A stretch of DNA of 64,000 nt from Streptomyces roseofulvus (lineage in GTDB: Bacteria > Actinomycetota > Actinomycetes > Streptomycetales > Streptomycetaceae): assembly GCF_039534915.1 (NCBI RefSeq), contig NZ_BAAAWE010000001.1, positions 6,014,001 through 6,078,000 of the forward strand, in the 5' to 3' direction. Positions 53,763 to 62,340 of the stretch are shown piece by piece. Positions within the stretch are counted from its first letter, which is position 1; every line of letters starts with the position of its first letter. A model generated the notes under the pieces. That model saw nothing but the letters and a program-made list of their open reading frames with translations, made no database searches and was not told the DNA's origin. The translations under genes and the position numbers were made by a program.

Positions 53763-54274
53763 TGCGCCCTCCCGTCGACGTACTGATCCGCCGGGTCGAC
53801 CCGGACGTGCCGATCCCGGCCTACGGCCACCCCGGTGACGCCGGCGCCGACCTCGTCACCACGGAGGCCGCCGAGCTGGCCCCCGGCGAGCGCGCCGTGC
53901 TGCCCACCGGCGTGTCGATCGCCCTCCCCGACGGCTACGCCGCCTTCGTCCATCCCCGCTCCGGACTGGCCGCGCGCTGCGGAGTCGCGCTCGTGAATGC
54001 CCCGGGGACGGTGGATGCCGGGTACCGTGGAGAGATCAAGGTGATCGTGGTCAATCTCGACCCGCGCGAGACGGTGCGGTTCGAGCGGTTCGACCGGATT
54101 GCCCAACTGGTCGTCCAGCAGGTCGAGAAGGTGCGCTTCCACGAGGTGGCGGAGCTTCCCGGCTCGGCGCGGGCCGAGGGGGGCTTCGGGTCCACCGGCG
54201 GTCATGCCGCCGTGGACGGCACCACGGGTGGGAATCGATACGCTTCGGTCGTATCCGACCGGGAAGGACAGTGA
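53762..54274 (+). CDS. dut: dUTP diphosphatase
   Basis: This is a 170-residue trimeric dUTPase with all five motifs: HPGDAGADL, HPRSGLAARCG, NAPGTVDAGYRGEIKVI, RIAQLVVQ, and the flexible C-terminal arm GGFGSTGGH. It converts dUTP to dUMP, keeping uracil out of DNA and feeding dTMP synthesis. A non-conserved tail of about 20 residues (VDGTTGGNRYASVVSDREGQ) follows motif V. It is coupled to the thioesterase upstream and to the DUF3710 gene one base downstream. Confidence 0.95.
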   Translation: MRPPVDVLIRRVDPDVPIPAYGHPGDAGADLVTTEAAELAPGERAVLPTGVSIALPDGYAAFVHPRSGLAARCGVALVNAPGTVDAGYRGEIKVIVVNLDPRETVRFERFDRIAQLVVQQVEKVRFHEVAELPGSARAEGGFGSTGGHAAVDGTTGGNRYASVVSDREGQ

Positions 54275-54275
54275 C

Positions 54276-55043
54276 GTGTTCGGACGTCGCAAGAAGAGCG
54301 GTGCCGCCGACAAGGCGGGCGAGGCCGAGCAGGTCGTCGACGCCGTCACCGGCGAGGACGCCGCGGAGGCGGCCGACCAGCCGCGCAAGGTGAACCTTCC
54401 GCCGGCGCCCCGGCCCGACGGTCCCTGGGACGTCTCCGAGGTCGCCAAGCCCGAGGAGGGCCGCGTCGACCTCGGCGGCCTCTTCGTGCCCGGGGTCGAG
54501 GGCATGGAGCTCCGCGTGGAGGTGGCGGGCGACGCGATCGTCGCCGCGACCATCGTGCTGCGCGACAGCGCCGTGCAGCTCCAGGCGTTCGCGGCGCCCA
54601 AGAAGGAAGGCATCTGGGGCGAGGTCCGCGAGGAGATCGCCACCGGCATCGTCCAGCAGGGCGGCGCCATCGACGAGGTCGAGGGACCGCTCGGCTGGGA
54701 GCTGCGCGCACAGGTCCCCGTCCAGCTGCCCGACGGCAACCGCGGCGTGCAGATCGTGCGCTTCGTCGGCGTCGACGGCCCGCGCTGGTTCCTGCGCGGC
54801 GTCATCTCCGGCCAGGGCGCGGTCCAGCCCGAGGCGGCCGGTCTCCTGGAGCAGATCGTCCGGGACACCGTGGTCGCCCGCGGCGAGGGCCCGATGGCCC
54901 CGCGCGACCCGATCGTCCTCAAGCTGCCGAACGACGCGCAGATGGTGCCGGACGGCGTCCAGCAGGAGGAGCAGGCCGGGTCCCGCTTCTCCGGCGGCAT
55001 GGGCCAGCTTCAGCGCGGCCCGGAGATCTCCGAGATCCGCTGA
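54276..55043 (+). CDS. DUF3710 family protein
   Basis: This is a 255-residue soluble protein starting MFGRRKKSGAADKAG. After an acidic disordered leader comes the DUF3710 core (GPWDVSEVAKPEEGRVDLGGLFVPGVEGMELR and IWGEVREEIATGI) and the conserved FRGVISGQGA-like WFLRGVISGQGAVQPEAA. It belongs to the dut neighbourhood in actinomycetes. The function is unknown. GTG start with ggaagga upstream. A hairpin terminator follows. Confidence 0.88.
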   Translation: MFGRRKKSGAADKAGEAEQVVDAVTGEDAAEAADQPRKVNLPPAPRPDGPWDVSEVAKPEEGRVDLGGLFVPGVEGMELRVEVAGDAIVAATIVLRDSAVQLQAFAAPKKEGIWGEVREEIATGIVQQGGAIDEVEGPLGWELRAQVPVQLPDGNRGVQIVRFVGVDGPRWFLRGVISGQGAVQPEAAGLLEQIVRDTVVARGEGPMAPRDPIVLKLPNDAQMVPDGVQQEEQAGSRFSGGMGQLQRGPEISEIR

Positions 55044-55063
55044 CGCACCCGCGAGACCCCGGT

Positions 55064-55112
55064 CCGGTGGGCCGCCGCCCGTACGCACGTCGTACGGGCG
55101 GCGGCCCACCGG
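55064..55112 (+). terminator. Long hairpin terminator after DUF3710 gene
   Basis: A perfect stem of 22 bases (ccggtgggccgccgcccgta... and complement) has a five-base loop and is followed by ccgtttcccc. Confidence 0.85.
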
Positions 55113-55358
55113 CCGTTTCCCCGGGCGCACGGTGACCGGCGGCCGAAGGCCCGTACAAGACCTCCTGACGGCCCTGCGGCCGGCTCCCCTGGGAGGTCGT
55201 ACGGCTTCCCTGGGGGGCCGCCCCTACGGGGCCGGGCGTCCGGAGGGCGGGGAACGGCGTCCGAAGACCGGGGTGTCCTCCGGGGTCCGGACCCTGGTCT
55301 CGGGGGCGGCGGCCGACCATACTGGTCTGCGCACGTGTTCGAGGAGGGGGAGCGCAGG

Positions 55359-56087
55359 GTGAGCGAGAACAGCACGCGGTCCGCGACGGCCGTCGCCGAG
55401 GACCCCGCCACGGGGCCGATGATCCGGGTGGAGGGCCTGCGCCGCACCTTCGGCGAGGGCGAAGCCGCGGTCCACGCCCTCAAGGGCGTCTCCTTCGAGG
55501 TCTCCCGCGGCGAGCTGGTCGCCCTCAAGGGCCGCTCCGGCTCCGGCAAGACCACCCTGCTCAACCTGGTCGGCGGCCTCGACAGCGCCGACGGCGGCCG
55601 GATCGTCATCGACGGCACCGACCTCTCCACCCTCGGCGAGAGCGGCCTCCTGGAGCTGCGCCGGGACCGGATCGGCTTCATCTTCCAGTCCTTCGGCCTG
55701 CTGCCCATCCTCTCCGCCGCGGAGAACGTCGGCGTGCCGCTGCGGCTGCGCGACGCGGACCCCGCCGAGCGGGAGGAGCGGGTCGCCCTGCTCCTCGCCC
55801 TGGTCGGCCTCGCCGACCACGCCAACCAGCGCCCCGGCGAGCTCTCCGGAGGCCAGCAGCAGCGGGTCGCCATCGCCCGCGCCCTCGCCAACAGGCCGGC
55901 CCTGCTCATCGCCGACGAGCCGACCGGCCAGCTCGACGCGGAGACCGGCCTCGCCGTCATGGAACTGCTCCGGGCCGTGGTCCGCAGCGAGGGCTGCACC
56001 GCCCTCGTCGCCACCCACGACCACCAGCTCCTCGGCCTCGCCGACCGGGTCCTCGAACTCCGCGACGGCGAGATAGCCGAAGGCTGA
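55359..56087 (+). CDS. ABC transporter ATP-binding protein (MacB/LolD-like)
   Basis: This is a 242-residue ATPase. Walker A is GRSGSGKTTLLN at about residue 60, the Q loop lies in GFIFQSFGLLPILSA, the signature is LSGGQQQRVAIARAL, Walker B is LLIADEPTGQLD, and the switch histidine is in VATHDHQLL. The QSFGLLP and EPTGQLD sequences are those of the MacB/LolD/FtsE group, which pair with FtsX-like permeases. No permease gene is adjacent, so it must work with one encoded elsewhere. GTG 55359 is preferred, with gaggagggg ten bases ahead. A GTG eight codons earlier is possible. Confidence 0.88.
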   Translation: MSENSTRSATAVAEDPATGPMIRVEGLRRTFGEGEAAVHALKGVSFEVSRGELVALKGRSGSGKTTLLNLVGGLDSADGGRIVIDGTDLSTLGESGLLELRRDRIGFIFQSFGLLPILSAAENVGVPLRLRDADPAEREERVALLLALVGLADHANQRPGELSGGQQQRVAIARALANRPALLIADEPTGQLDAETGLAVMELLRAVVRSEGCTALVATHDHQLLGLADRVLELRDGEIAEG

Positions 56088-56198
56088 GCCGGACCGGGAC
56101 CGACCGTCGCCCCGGCGCGCATCAGAATCACGTCAAGACCGATCCGGGGTGATCCTCCGCGTGCGGAATGTCCGATCAGCCGGACGTATGGTCGGTCC

Positions 56199-58742
56199 AT
56201 GGGACGTGGCAAGCTTCGGATCTACCTCGGCGCGGCACCCGGCGTCGGCAAGACGTACGCGATGCTCGCCGAGGCCCACCGCAGGGTGGAGCGCGGCACG
56301 GACTGCGTCGTCGGCTTCGTGGAGCACCACGGCCGGCCGCGCACCGAGGTGCTGCTGCACGGCCTGGAGACCGTGCCCCGCCGCACCGTCGAGTACCGGG
56401 GCGCCTCCTTCACCGAGATGGACGTCGACGCCGTCCTCGCCCGCCGCCCCGCCGTTGCCCTCGTCGACGAACTCGCCCACACCAACGTCCCCGGCTCCCG
56501 CAACCCCAAGCGCTGGCAGGACGTCGCCGAACTCCTCGCCGCCGGCATCGACGTCGTCTCCACCGTCAACATCCAGCACCTCGAATCGCTCGGCGACGTC
56601 GTCGAGGCGATCACCGGCGTCCGGCAGCAGGAGACCGTCCCCGACGAGGTCGTCCGCCGCGCCGACCAGATCGAACTCGTCGACATGTCGCCCGAGGCGC
56701 TGCGCCGCCGCATGGCCCACGGCAACGTGTACACCCCCGACAAGGTCGACGCCGCGCTCTCCAACTACTTCCGCCCCGGCAACCTCACCGCCCTGCGCGA
56801 GCTGGCCCTGCTGTGGACCGCCGACCGGGTCGACGAGTACCTGCGCCGCTACCGGGGCGAGCACAACATCCGCTCCACCTGGCAGGCGCGCGAACGGATC
56901 GTCGTCGGCCTCACCGGCGGACCCGAGGGCCGCACCCTGATACGCCGCGCCACCCGGCTCGCCGAGAAGGGCGCCGGCGGCGAGGTCCTCGCCGTCTACA
57001 TCGCCCGCAGCGACGGCCTCACCGCCGCCTCGCCCAAGGAGCTGGCCGTCCAGCGCACCCTCGTCGAGGACCTGGGCGGCACCTTCCACCACGTCGTCGG
57101 CGACGACATACCGACCGCCCTCCTGGAGTTCGCCCGCGGGGTGAACGCCACCCAGATCGTCCTCGGCTCCAGCCGCCGCCGCACCTGGCAGTACGTCCTC
57201 GGCCCCGGCGTCGGCCAGACCGTCGCCCGCGACTCCGGCCCCGACCTGGACGTCCACATCGTCACCCACGGCGAGGTCGCCAAGGGCCGCGGCCTCCCGG
57301 TCGCCCGCGGTGCCCGCCTCGGCCGCTCCCGGATCCTCGGCGGCTGGCTGGTCGGCGTCGCCGGCCCCGTCGCGCTCGCCCTGCTCCTCACCCACACCGA
57401 CGCCGACCTCGGCCTCGCCAACGACATGCTGCTGTTCCTGGCGCTCACCGTCGGCGCGGCGCTGCTCGGCGGCTTCCTGCCGGCGCTCGCCTCCGCGGCC
57501 GCCGGCTCCCTGCTGCTCAACTGGTTCTTCACCCCGCCGATCCACCGGATCACCATCGCCGACCCACTGAACATCGTCGCCATCGCGGTCTTCTTCGGCG
57601 TCGCCATGGCCGTCGCCTCCGTCGTCGACCTCGCCGCCCGCCGCACCCAGCAGGCCGCCCGGCTGCGCGCCGAGTCCGAGGTGCTCTCCTACCTCGCCGG
57701 CAGCGTGCTGCGCGGCGAGACCAGTCTCGACGCCCTCCTCGAACGGGTCCGCGAGACCTTCTCCATGGAGTCCGTCACCCTCCTCGAACGGGCCGACGGC
57801 GCCGAGCCCTGGGTCCAGGCCGCCGCCGTCGGGCCGCACCCGGCCGCCCGGCCCGAGGACGCCGACGTGGACATGCCCGTCGGCGACCACCTCGCGCTCG
57901 CCCTCAGCGGCCGGGTGCTGCCCGCCGAGGACCGCCGGGTGCTGGGCGCCTTCGCCGCCCAGGCGGCCGTCGTGCTCGACCGGCAGCGGCTGGTCGGCGA
58001 GGCCGAGGAGGCCCGCAAGCTCGCCGAGGGCAACAAGATCCGCACCTCCCTGCTCGCGGCCGTCAGCCACGACCTGCGCACCCCGCTCGCCGGCATCAAG
58101 GCGTCCGTCTCCTCGCTCCGCTCCGACGACGTCGAGTGGTCCGAGGAGGACCGGGCCGAACTCCTCGAAGGCATCGAGGCCGGCGCCGACCGCCTCGACC
58201 ACCTCGTCGGCAACCTCCTCGACATGTCCCGCCTGCAGACCGGCACCGTCACCCCGCTCATCCGCGCCGTCGACCTCGACGAGGTCGTCCCCATGGCCCT
58301 CGGCGGCGTCCCGGACGGCAGCGCCGAGGCCGACATCCCCGAGACCCTGCCCATGGTCGAGGTCGACAAGGGCCTCCTGGAGCGGGCCGTCGCCAACATC
58401 GTCGAGAACGCCGTCAAGTACAGCCCCGACGGCGTCCCCGTCGCCGTCGCCGCCAGCGCCCTCGGCGACCGCGTCGAACTCCGCGTGGTCGACCGCGGAC
58501 CCGGCGTCCCCGACGACTCCAAGGACGGCATCTTCGAGCCCTTCCAGCGCTTCGGCGACGCCCCGCGCGGCTCCGGCGTCGGCCTCGGCCTCGCCGTCGC
58601 CCGCGGCTTCGTGGAGGCCATGGGCGGCACCCTCAGCGCCGAGGACACCCCCGGCGGCGGCCTCACCATGGTCCTCACCCTGCGCGCCGCCGGAGGAGGA
58701 ACCGCGCCGCCGGCCGCCCTGCCGGCCCACGCGGTCACCTGA
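56199..58742 (+). CDS. kdpD: Sensor histidine kinase KdpD
   Basis: This is an 847-residue kinase of full KdpD architecture. The N-terminal KdpD domain (1-210) has the ATP site GAAPGVGKTYAML and DELAHTNVPGSRNPKRWQDV. A USP-like domain follows (about 230-360), then four membrane spans (about 385-490), a GAF domain (about 500-610), HisKA with His624 in VSHDLRTPLAGIK, and an ATPase domain with NIVENAVKYS and GVGLGLAVARG. It senses low potassium or ionic stress and controls KdpE. No kdpFABC pump genes lie beside it. The ATG at 56199 has no strong ribosome site. Confidence 0.95.
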   Translation: MGRGKLRIYLGAAPGVGKTYAMLAEAHRRVERGTDCVVGFVEHHGRPRTEVLLHGLETVPRRTVEYRGASFTEMDVDAVLARRPAVALVDELAHTNVPGSRNPKRWQDVAELLAAGIDVVSTVNIQHLESLGDVVEAITGVRQQETVPDEVVRRADQIELVDMSPEALRRRMAHGNVYTPDKVDAALSNYFRPGNLTALRELALLWTADRVDEYLRRYRGEHNIRSTWQARERIVVGLTGGPEGRTLIRRATRLAEKGAGGEVLAVYIARSDGLTAASPKELAVQRTLVEDLGGTFHHVVGDDIPTALLEFARGVNATQIVLGSSRRRTWQYVLGPGVGQTVARDSGPDLDVHIVTHGEVAKGRGLPVARGARLGRSRILGGWLVGVAGPVALALLLTHTDADLGLANDMLLFLALTVGAALLGGFLPALASAAAGSLLLNWFFTPPIHRITIADPLNIVAIAVFFGVAMAVASVVDLAARRTQQAARLRAESEVLSYLAGSVLRGETSLDALLERVRETFSMESVTLLERADGAEPWVQAAAVGPHPAARPEDADVDMPVGDHLALALSGRVLPAEDRRVLGAFAAQAAVVLDRQRLVGEAEEARKLAEGNKIRTSLLAAVSHDLRTPLAGIKASVSSLRSDDVEWSEEDRAELLEGIEAGADRLDHLVGNLLDMSRLQTGTVTPLIRAVDLDEVVPMALGGVPDGSAEADIPETLPMVEVDKGLLERAVANIVENAVKYSPDGVPVAVAASALGDRVELRVVDRGPGVPDDSKDGIFEPFQRFGDAPRGSGVGLGLAVARGFVEAMGGTLSAEDTPGGGLTMVLTLRAAGGGTAPPAALPAHAVT

Positions 58743-58808
58743 CCCCGCGCCCGCACCCGTACCAGCAGCCCGCACCCACCCCCGTACAGCGAAGGAAGGC
58801 CCCCCGAC

Positions 58809-59495
<687 letters not shown>

Positions 59496-59540
59496 TCCGG
59501 GCCGCTTCCGGCCGAGGCCGTGGCCGGTACGCTTTCAGGT

Positions 59541-59939
59541 ATGAGTGCTGCACCCCGTACCGACAAGCCGGCAGGCCGGTTCCGCCGGATGCTCGACCGG
59601 CTCTCCTCCTCGCCGGAGGACCTGGAGTCGGAGGAGCTCCAGGAGGACACGGCGGCCTCGGGCTGCACCCGGATCTCGGACTGTTCCGACCGCCAGATCG
59701 TCAAGGTGACTGGTACCTTGCGCACGGTCACCCTGCGCCCCCGCGCCGGTGTCCCCGCCCTGGAGGCCGAGCTCTTCGACGGCACCGCGCCGCTCGACGT
59801 CGTCTGGCTGGGCCGCCGCTCCATCGTGGGCATCGAACCGGGCCGCAAGCTGATCGCCTCCGGCCGGATCTCCATGAGCCACGGCCGGCGGGTCCTCTTC
59901 AACCCCAAATACGAGCTCCGACCGCTCGGACAGGAGTAG
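59541..59939 (+). CDS. OB-fold nucleic-acid-binding domain protein
   Basis: This is a 132-residue protein. An N-terminal helical part (FRRMLDRLSSSPEDLESEELQED) with CTRISDCSDRQ leads into a tRNA-anticodon-type OB fold (about 55-130: IVKVTGTLRTVTLRP, PLDVVWLGRRSIVGI, KLIASGRIS). It is commonly found upstream of DUF3159 and TrkA genes in actinobacteria. Role unknown. The ATG is favoured over an earlier in-frame start, since the conserved sequence starts MSAAPR. Confidence 0.82.
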   Translation: MSAAPRTDKPAGRFRRMLDRLSSSPEDLESEELQEDTAASGCTRISDCSDRQIVKVTGTLRTVTLRPRAGVPALEAELFDGTAPLDVVWLGRRSIVGIEPGRKLIASGRISMSHGRRVLFNPKYELRPLGQE

Positions 59940-59942
59940 CCG

Positions 59943-60686
59943 GTGACGTCCGTCGACAAGCCGACCACCGCACCGCCGACCCCGGACCAGGACGCCCGGA
60001 CCGACAAGGCGGTGACCGAGGCCGCGCTGTTCGAGGCGTTCGGCGGCGTCCGGGGCATGGTCGAGACGGTCCTGCCCGGACTGCTCTTCGTCACGATCTA
60101 CACGATCAACAAGGACCTCAAGAGCTCGGCCATCGCCGCGCTCGCCGTCTCCCTGCTGCTCGTCGTCGTACGGCTCGCCCGCCGCGACACCGTCAAGCAC
60201 GCCTTCAGCGGCGTCTTCGGCGTCGGCTTCGGCGTCGTCTTCGCGATGATGACCGGCAACGCCAAGGACTTCTACCTCCCCGGCATGCTGTACACCCTGG
60301 GCCTCGGCCTCGCGTACATCATCACCACGCTCGCCGGCGTCCCGCTGATCGGCCTCATCCTCGGCCCGGTCTTCAAGGAGAACCTCTCCTGGCGGACCCG
60401 GAACCCGGGACGGAAGAAGGCGTACGCCAAGGCCAGCTGGGCCTGGGGCCTCATCCTGCTTGCCAAGTGCGCGATCCTCTTCCCGCTCTACTGGTGGGCC
60501 GACACCACCCAGCTCGGCTGGGTCCTCGTCGCGCTGAAGATCCCGCCCTTCCTGCTCGCCGTCTACCTCACCTGGGTCTTCCTCGCCAAGGCGCCGCCGC
60601 CGATCGACGTCTTCGCCGAGATGGAGGCGGAGGAGAAGGCCGAGCGGGAGCGAAAGGCCGCCGCCCAGGCCGGTCCGGACGCGTAG
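59943..60686 (+). CDS. DUF3159 family integral membrane protein
   Basis: This is a 247-residue protein with about five to six membrane spans between residues 35 and 215 (for example GLLFVTIYTINKDLKSSAIAALAVSLLLVVV). The conserved DUF3159 motifs include FEAFGGVRGMVET near the start and WRTRNPGRKKAYAKASWAWGLILL. A charged C-terminal tail (EKAERERKAAAQAG) closes it. GTG start three bases after the OB-fold gene stop, so cotranslated. Possibly connected with potassium or membrane transport, by context only. Confidence 0.86.
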   Translation: MTSVDKPTTAPPTPDQDARTDKAVTEAALFEAFGGVRGMVETVLPGLLFVTIYTINKDLKSSAIAALAVSLLLVVVRLARRDTVKHAFSGVFGVGFGVVFAMMTGNAKDFYLPGMLYTLGLGLAYIITTLAGVPLIGLILGPVFKENLSWRTRNPGRKKAYAKASWAWGLILLAKCAILFPLYWWADTTQLGWVLVALKIPPFLLAVYLTWVFLAKAPPPIDVFAEMEAEEKAERERKAAAQAGPDA

Positions 60687-60708
60687 CACGCCCGCCCCGA
60701 CGTACGGC

Positions 60709-60745
60709 GAAGGGCCCGGGACCAGTCGACGGTCCCGGGCCCTTC
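60709..60745. terminator. Bidirectional hairpin between DUF3159 and trkA genes
   Basis: A 15-base perfect stem (gaagggcccgggacc and its complement) has a seven-base loop agtcgac and is placed between converging genes. Confidence 0.85.
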
Positions 60746-60762
60746 CCCGTGTCCGCTTCCCG

Positions 60763-61437
60763 CTACTCCGCCGGCTCCCGGCGGACCTGGAGCAGCTCCT
60801 CCAGCTGCTCCTCACGGGCCTGCGCCGCCACGAACAGCAGCTCGTCGCCGGCCTCCAGGGTCTCCTCGGCGCCCGGCGTCAGCACCCGCGAACCGCGGAT
60901 GATCGTCACCAGCGAGGTGTCCTGCGGCCAGGCGACCTCGCCCACCTGCGTCCCCGCCATCGCCGACTCGGGCGGCAGCGTCAGCTCCACCAGGTTCGCG
61001 TCGCCGTGGCTGAAGCGCAGCAGCCGGACCAGGTCGCCGACGCTCACCGCCTCCTCCACCAGGGCCGACATCAGACGCGGCGTCGAGACGGCCACGTCCA
61101 CGCCCCACGCCTCGTTGAACAGCCACTCGTTCTTCGGGTTGTTCACCCGGGCGACCACCCGCGGCACGCCGTACTCGGTCTTCGCGAGCAGCGACACGAC
61201 CAGGTTCACCTTGTCGTCGCCGGTCGCCGCGATGACCACGTTGCAGCGCTGCAGCGCCGCCTCGTCCAGCGAGGTGATCTCACAGGCGTCGGCCAGCAGC
61301 CACTCCGCCTGCGGAACCCGCTCCACCGAGATGGCGGTCGGCGCCTTGTCGATGAGCAGGACCTCGTGGCCGTTCTCCAGGAGCTCGCCCGCGATGGAAC
61401 GGCCCACCGCACCCGCGCCCGCAATCGCGACCCGCAT
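60763..61437 (-). CDS. TrkA-family potassium uptake regulatory protein (second subunit)
   Basis: This is a 224-residue protein with an N-terminal RCK_N Rossmann domain (RVAIAGAGAVGRSIAGELLENGHEVLLID, then VVIAATGDDKVNLVVSLLAK) and a C-terminal RCK_C domain (LVELTLPPESAMAGTQV, TIIRGSRVLTP). It binds nucleotides (and c-di-AMP in many RCK_C domains) and gates a Trk/Ktr K+ channel protein encoded elsewhere. Its ATG overlaps the stop of the other TrkA gene (TGATG), and the pair resembles CeoB/CeoC of mycobacteria. Confidence 0.92.
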   Translation of the reverse strand: MRVAIAGAGAVGRSIAGELLENGHEVLLIDKAPTAISVERVPQAEWLLADACEITSLDEAALQRCNVVIAATGDDKVNLVVSLLAKTEYGVPRVVARVNNPKNEWLFNEAWGVDVAVSTPRLMSALVEEAVSVGDLVRLLRFSHGDANLVELTLPPESAMAGTQVGEVAWPQDTSLVTIIRGSRVLTPGAEETLEAGDELLFVAAQAREEQLEELLQVRREPAE

Positions 61438-62105
61438 CAGTGACCGCCCTCCTCGGGACCCTCGGCGAACGCCGCCTCGACCTTCGTGATCTCGTCCACC
61501 CGCATCATCACGTGGACCAGGTCCCCCTCCTGGAGGACCGTCTGCGAGGTGGGGATGATCGCCTCGCCCAGCCGGGTCAGGAAGGCCACCCGCACCCCGG
61601 TCTCGTCCTGCAGCCGGCTGATCTTGTGACCGATCCAGGCCGGGGACGTGTGCACCTCGGCCAGCTGCACGCCGCCGCTCGGGTCGCTCCACAGCGGCTC
61701 CGCGCCCGAGGGCAGCAGCCGGCGCAGCATCTGGTCGGCGGTCCAGCGGACCGTCGCCACCGTCGGGATGCCCAGGCGCTGGTACACCTCGGCGCGCCGC
61801 GGGTCGTAGATCCGCGCCGCCACGTTCTCGATGCCGAACATCTCGCGGGCCACCCGGGCGGCGATGATGTTGGAGTTGTCCCCGCTGCTCACCGCGGCGA
61901 AGGCACCGGCCTCCTCGATCCCCGCCTCACGCAGCGTGTCCTGGTCGAAGCCCACGCCGGTGACGCGGCGCCCGCCGAAGCCGGAGCCCAGACGGCGGAA
62001 AGCCGTCGGGTCCTGGTCGACGACGGCGACCGTGTGGCCCTGCTGCTCCAGGGTCTGCGCGAGAGCGGCTCCCACTCGCCCGCAGCCCATGATGACGATG
62101 TGCAC
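61437..62105 (-). CDS. trkA: TrkA-family potassium uptake regulatory protein (first subunit)
   Basis: This is a 222-residue RCK protein. MHIVIMGCGRVGAALAQTLEQQGHTVAVVD is the NAD/ATP-binding Rossmann start. The RCK_C domain follows (VQLAEVHTSPAWIGHKISRLQDETGVRVAFLTR and EGDLVHVMMR). I chose GTG 62105, which gives the conserved MHIVIMG start, rather than a GTG six codons earlier. The two TrkA proteins differ and probably form a heteromeric ring. The gene is divergent from a KimA-like transporter, linking three potassium genes. Confidence 0.92.
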   Translation of the reverse strand: MHIVIMGCGRVGAALAQTLEQQGHTVAVVDQDPTAFRRLGSGFGGRRVTGVGFDQDTLREAGIEEAGAFAAVSSGDNSNIIAARVAREMFGIENVAARIYDPRRAEVYQRLGIPTVATVRWTADQMLRRLLPSGAEPLWSDPSGGVQLAEVHTSPAWIGHKISRLQDETGVRVAFLTRLGEAIIPTSQTVLQEGDLVHVMMRVDEITKVEAAFAEGPEEGGH

Positions 62106-62340
62106 GTCCCCGTTACCCCGCACTCCTGATCGCCTTGCTGACCTGCGAAAACACCCTGCTCACAACTTTCCTCGCCCGATCGGCCCGGGCCGTGGCGGGC
62201 AACGCCCTGCCGGGTTGCCCGGTCCGAGCTTAAGCGGCAACGCTGGCCGGGACCGCATCCGAGGTGATACTCAGGGAGATTCGGTGCCGATCGGGGGTGC
62301 CGGTGCGCATGGCTCTTTTCGAACGCTTACGATCCTCTGC

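Noticed and set aside
62106..62340. c-di-AMP riboswitch ahead of the KimA-like gene
   Set aside because: The conserved blocks seen at 11423-11566 are absent. Only a divergent promoter region is visible.
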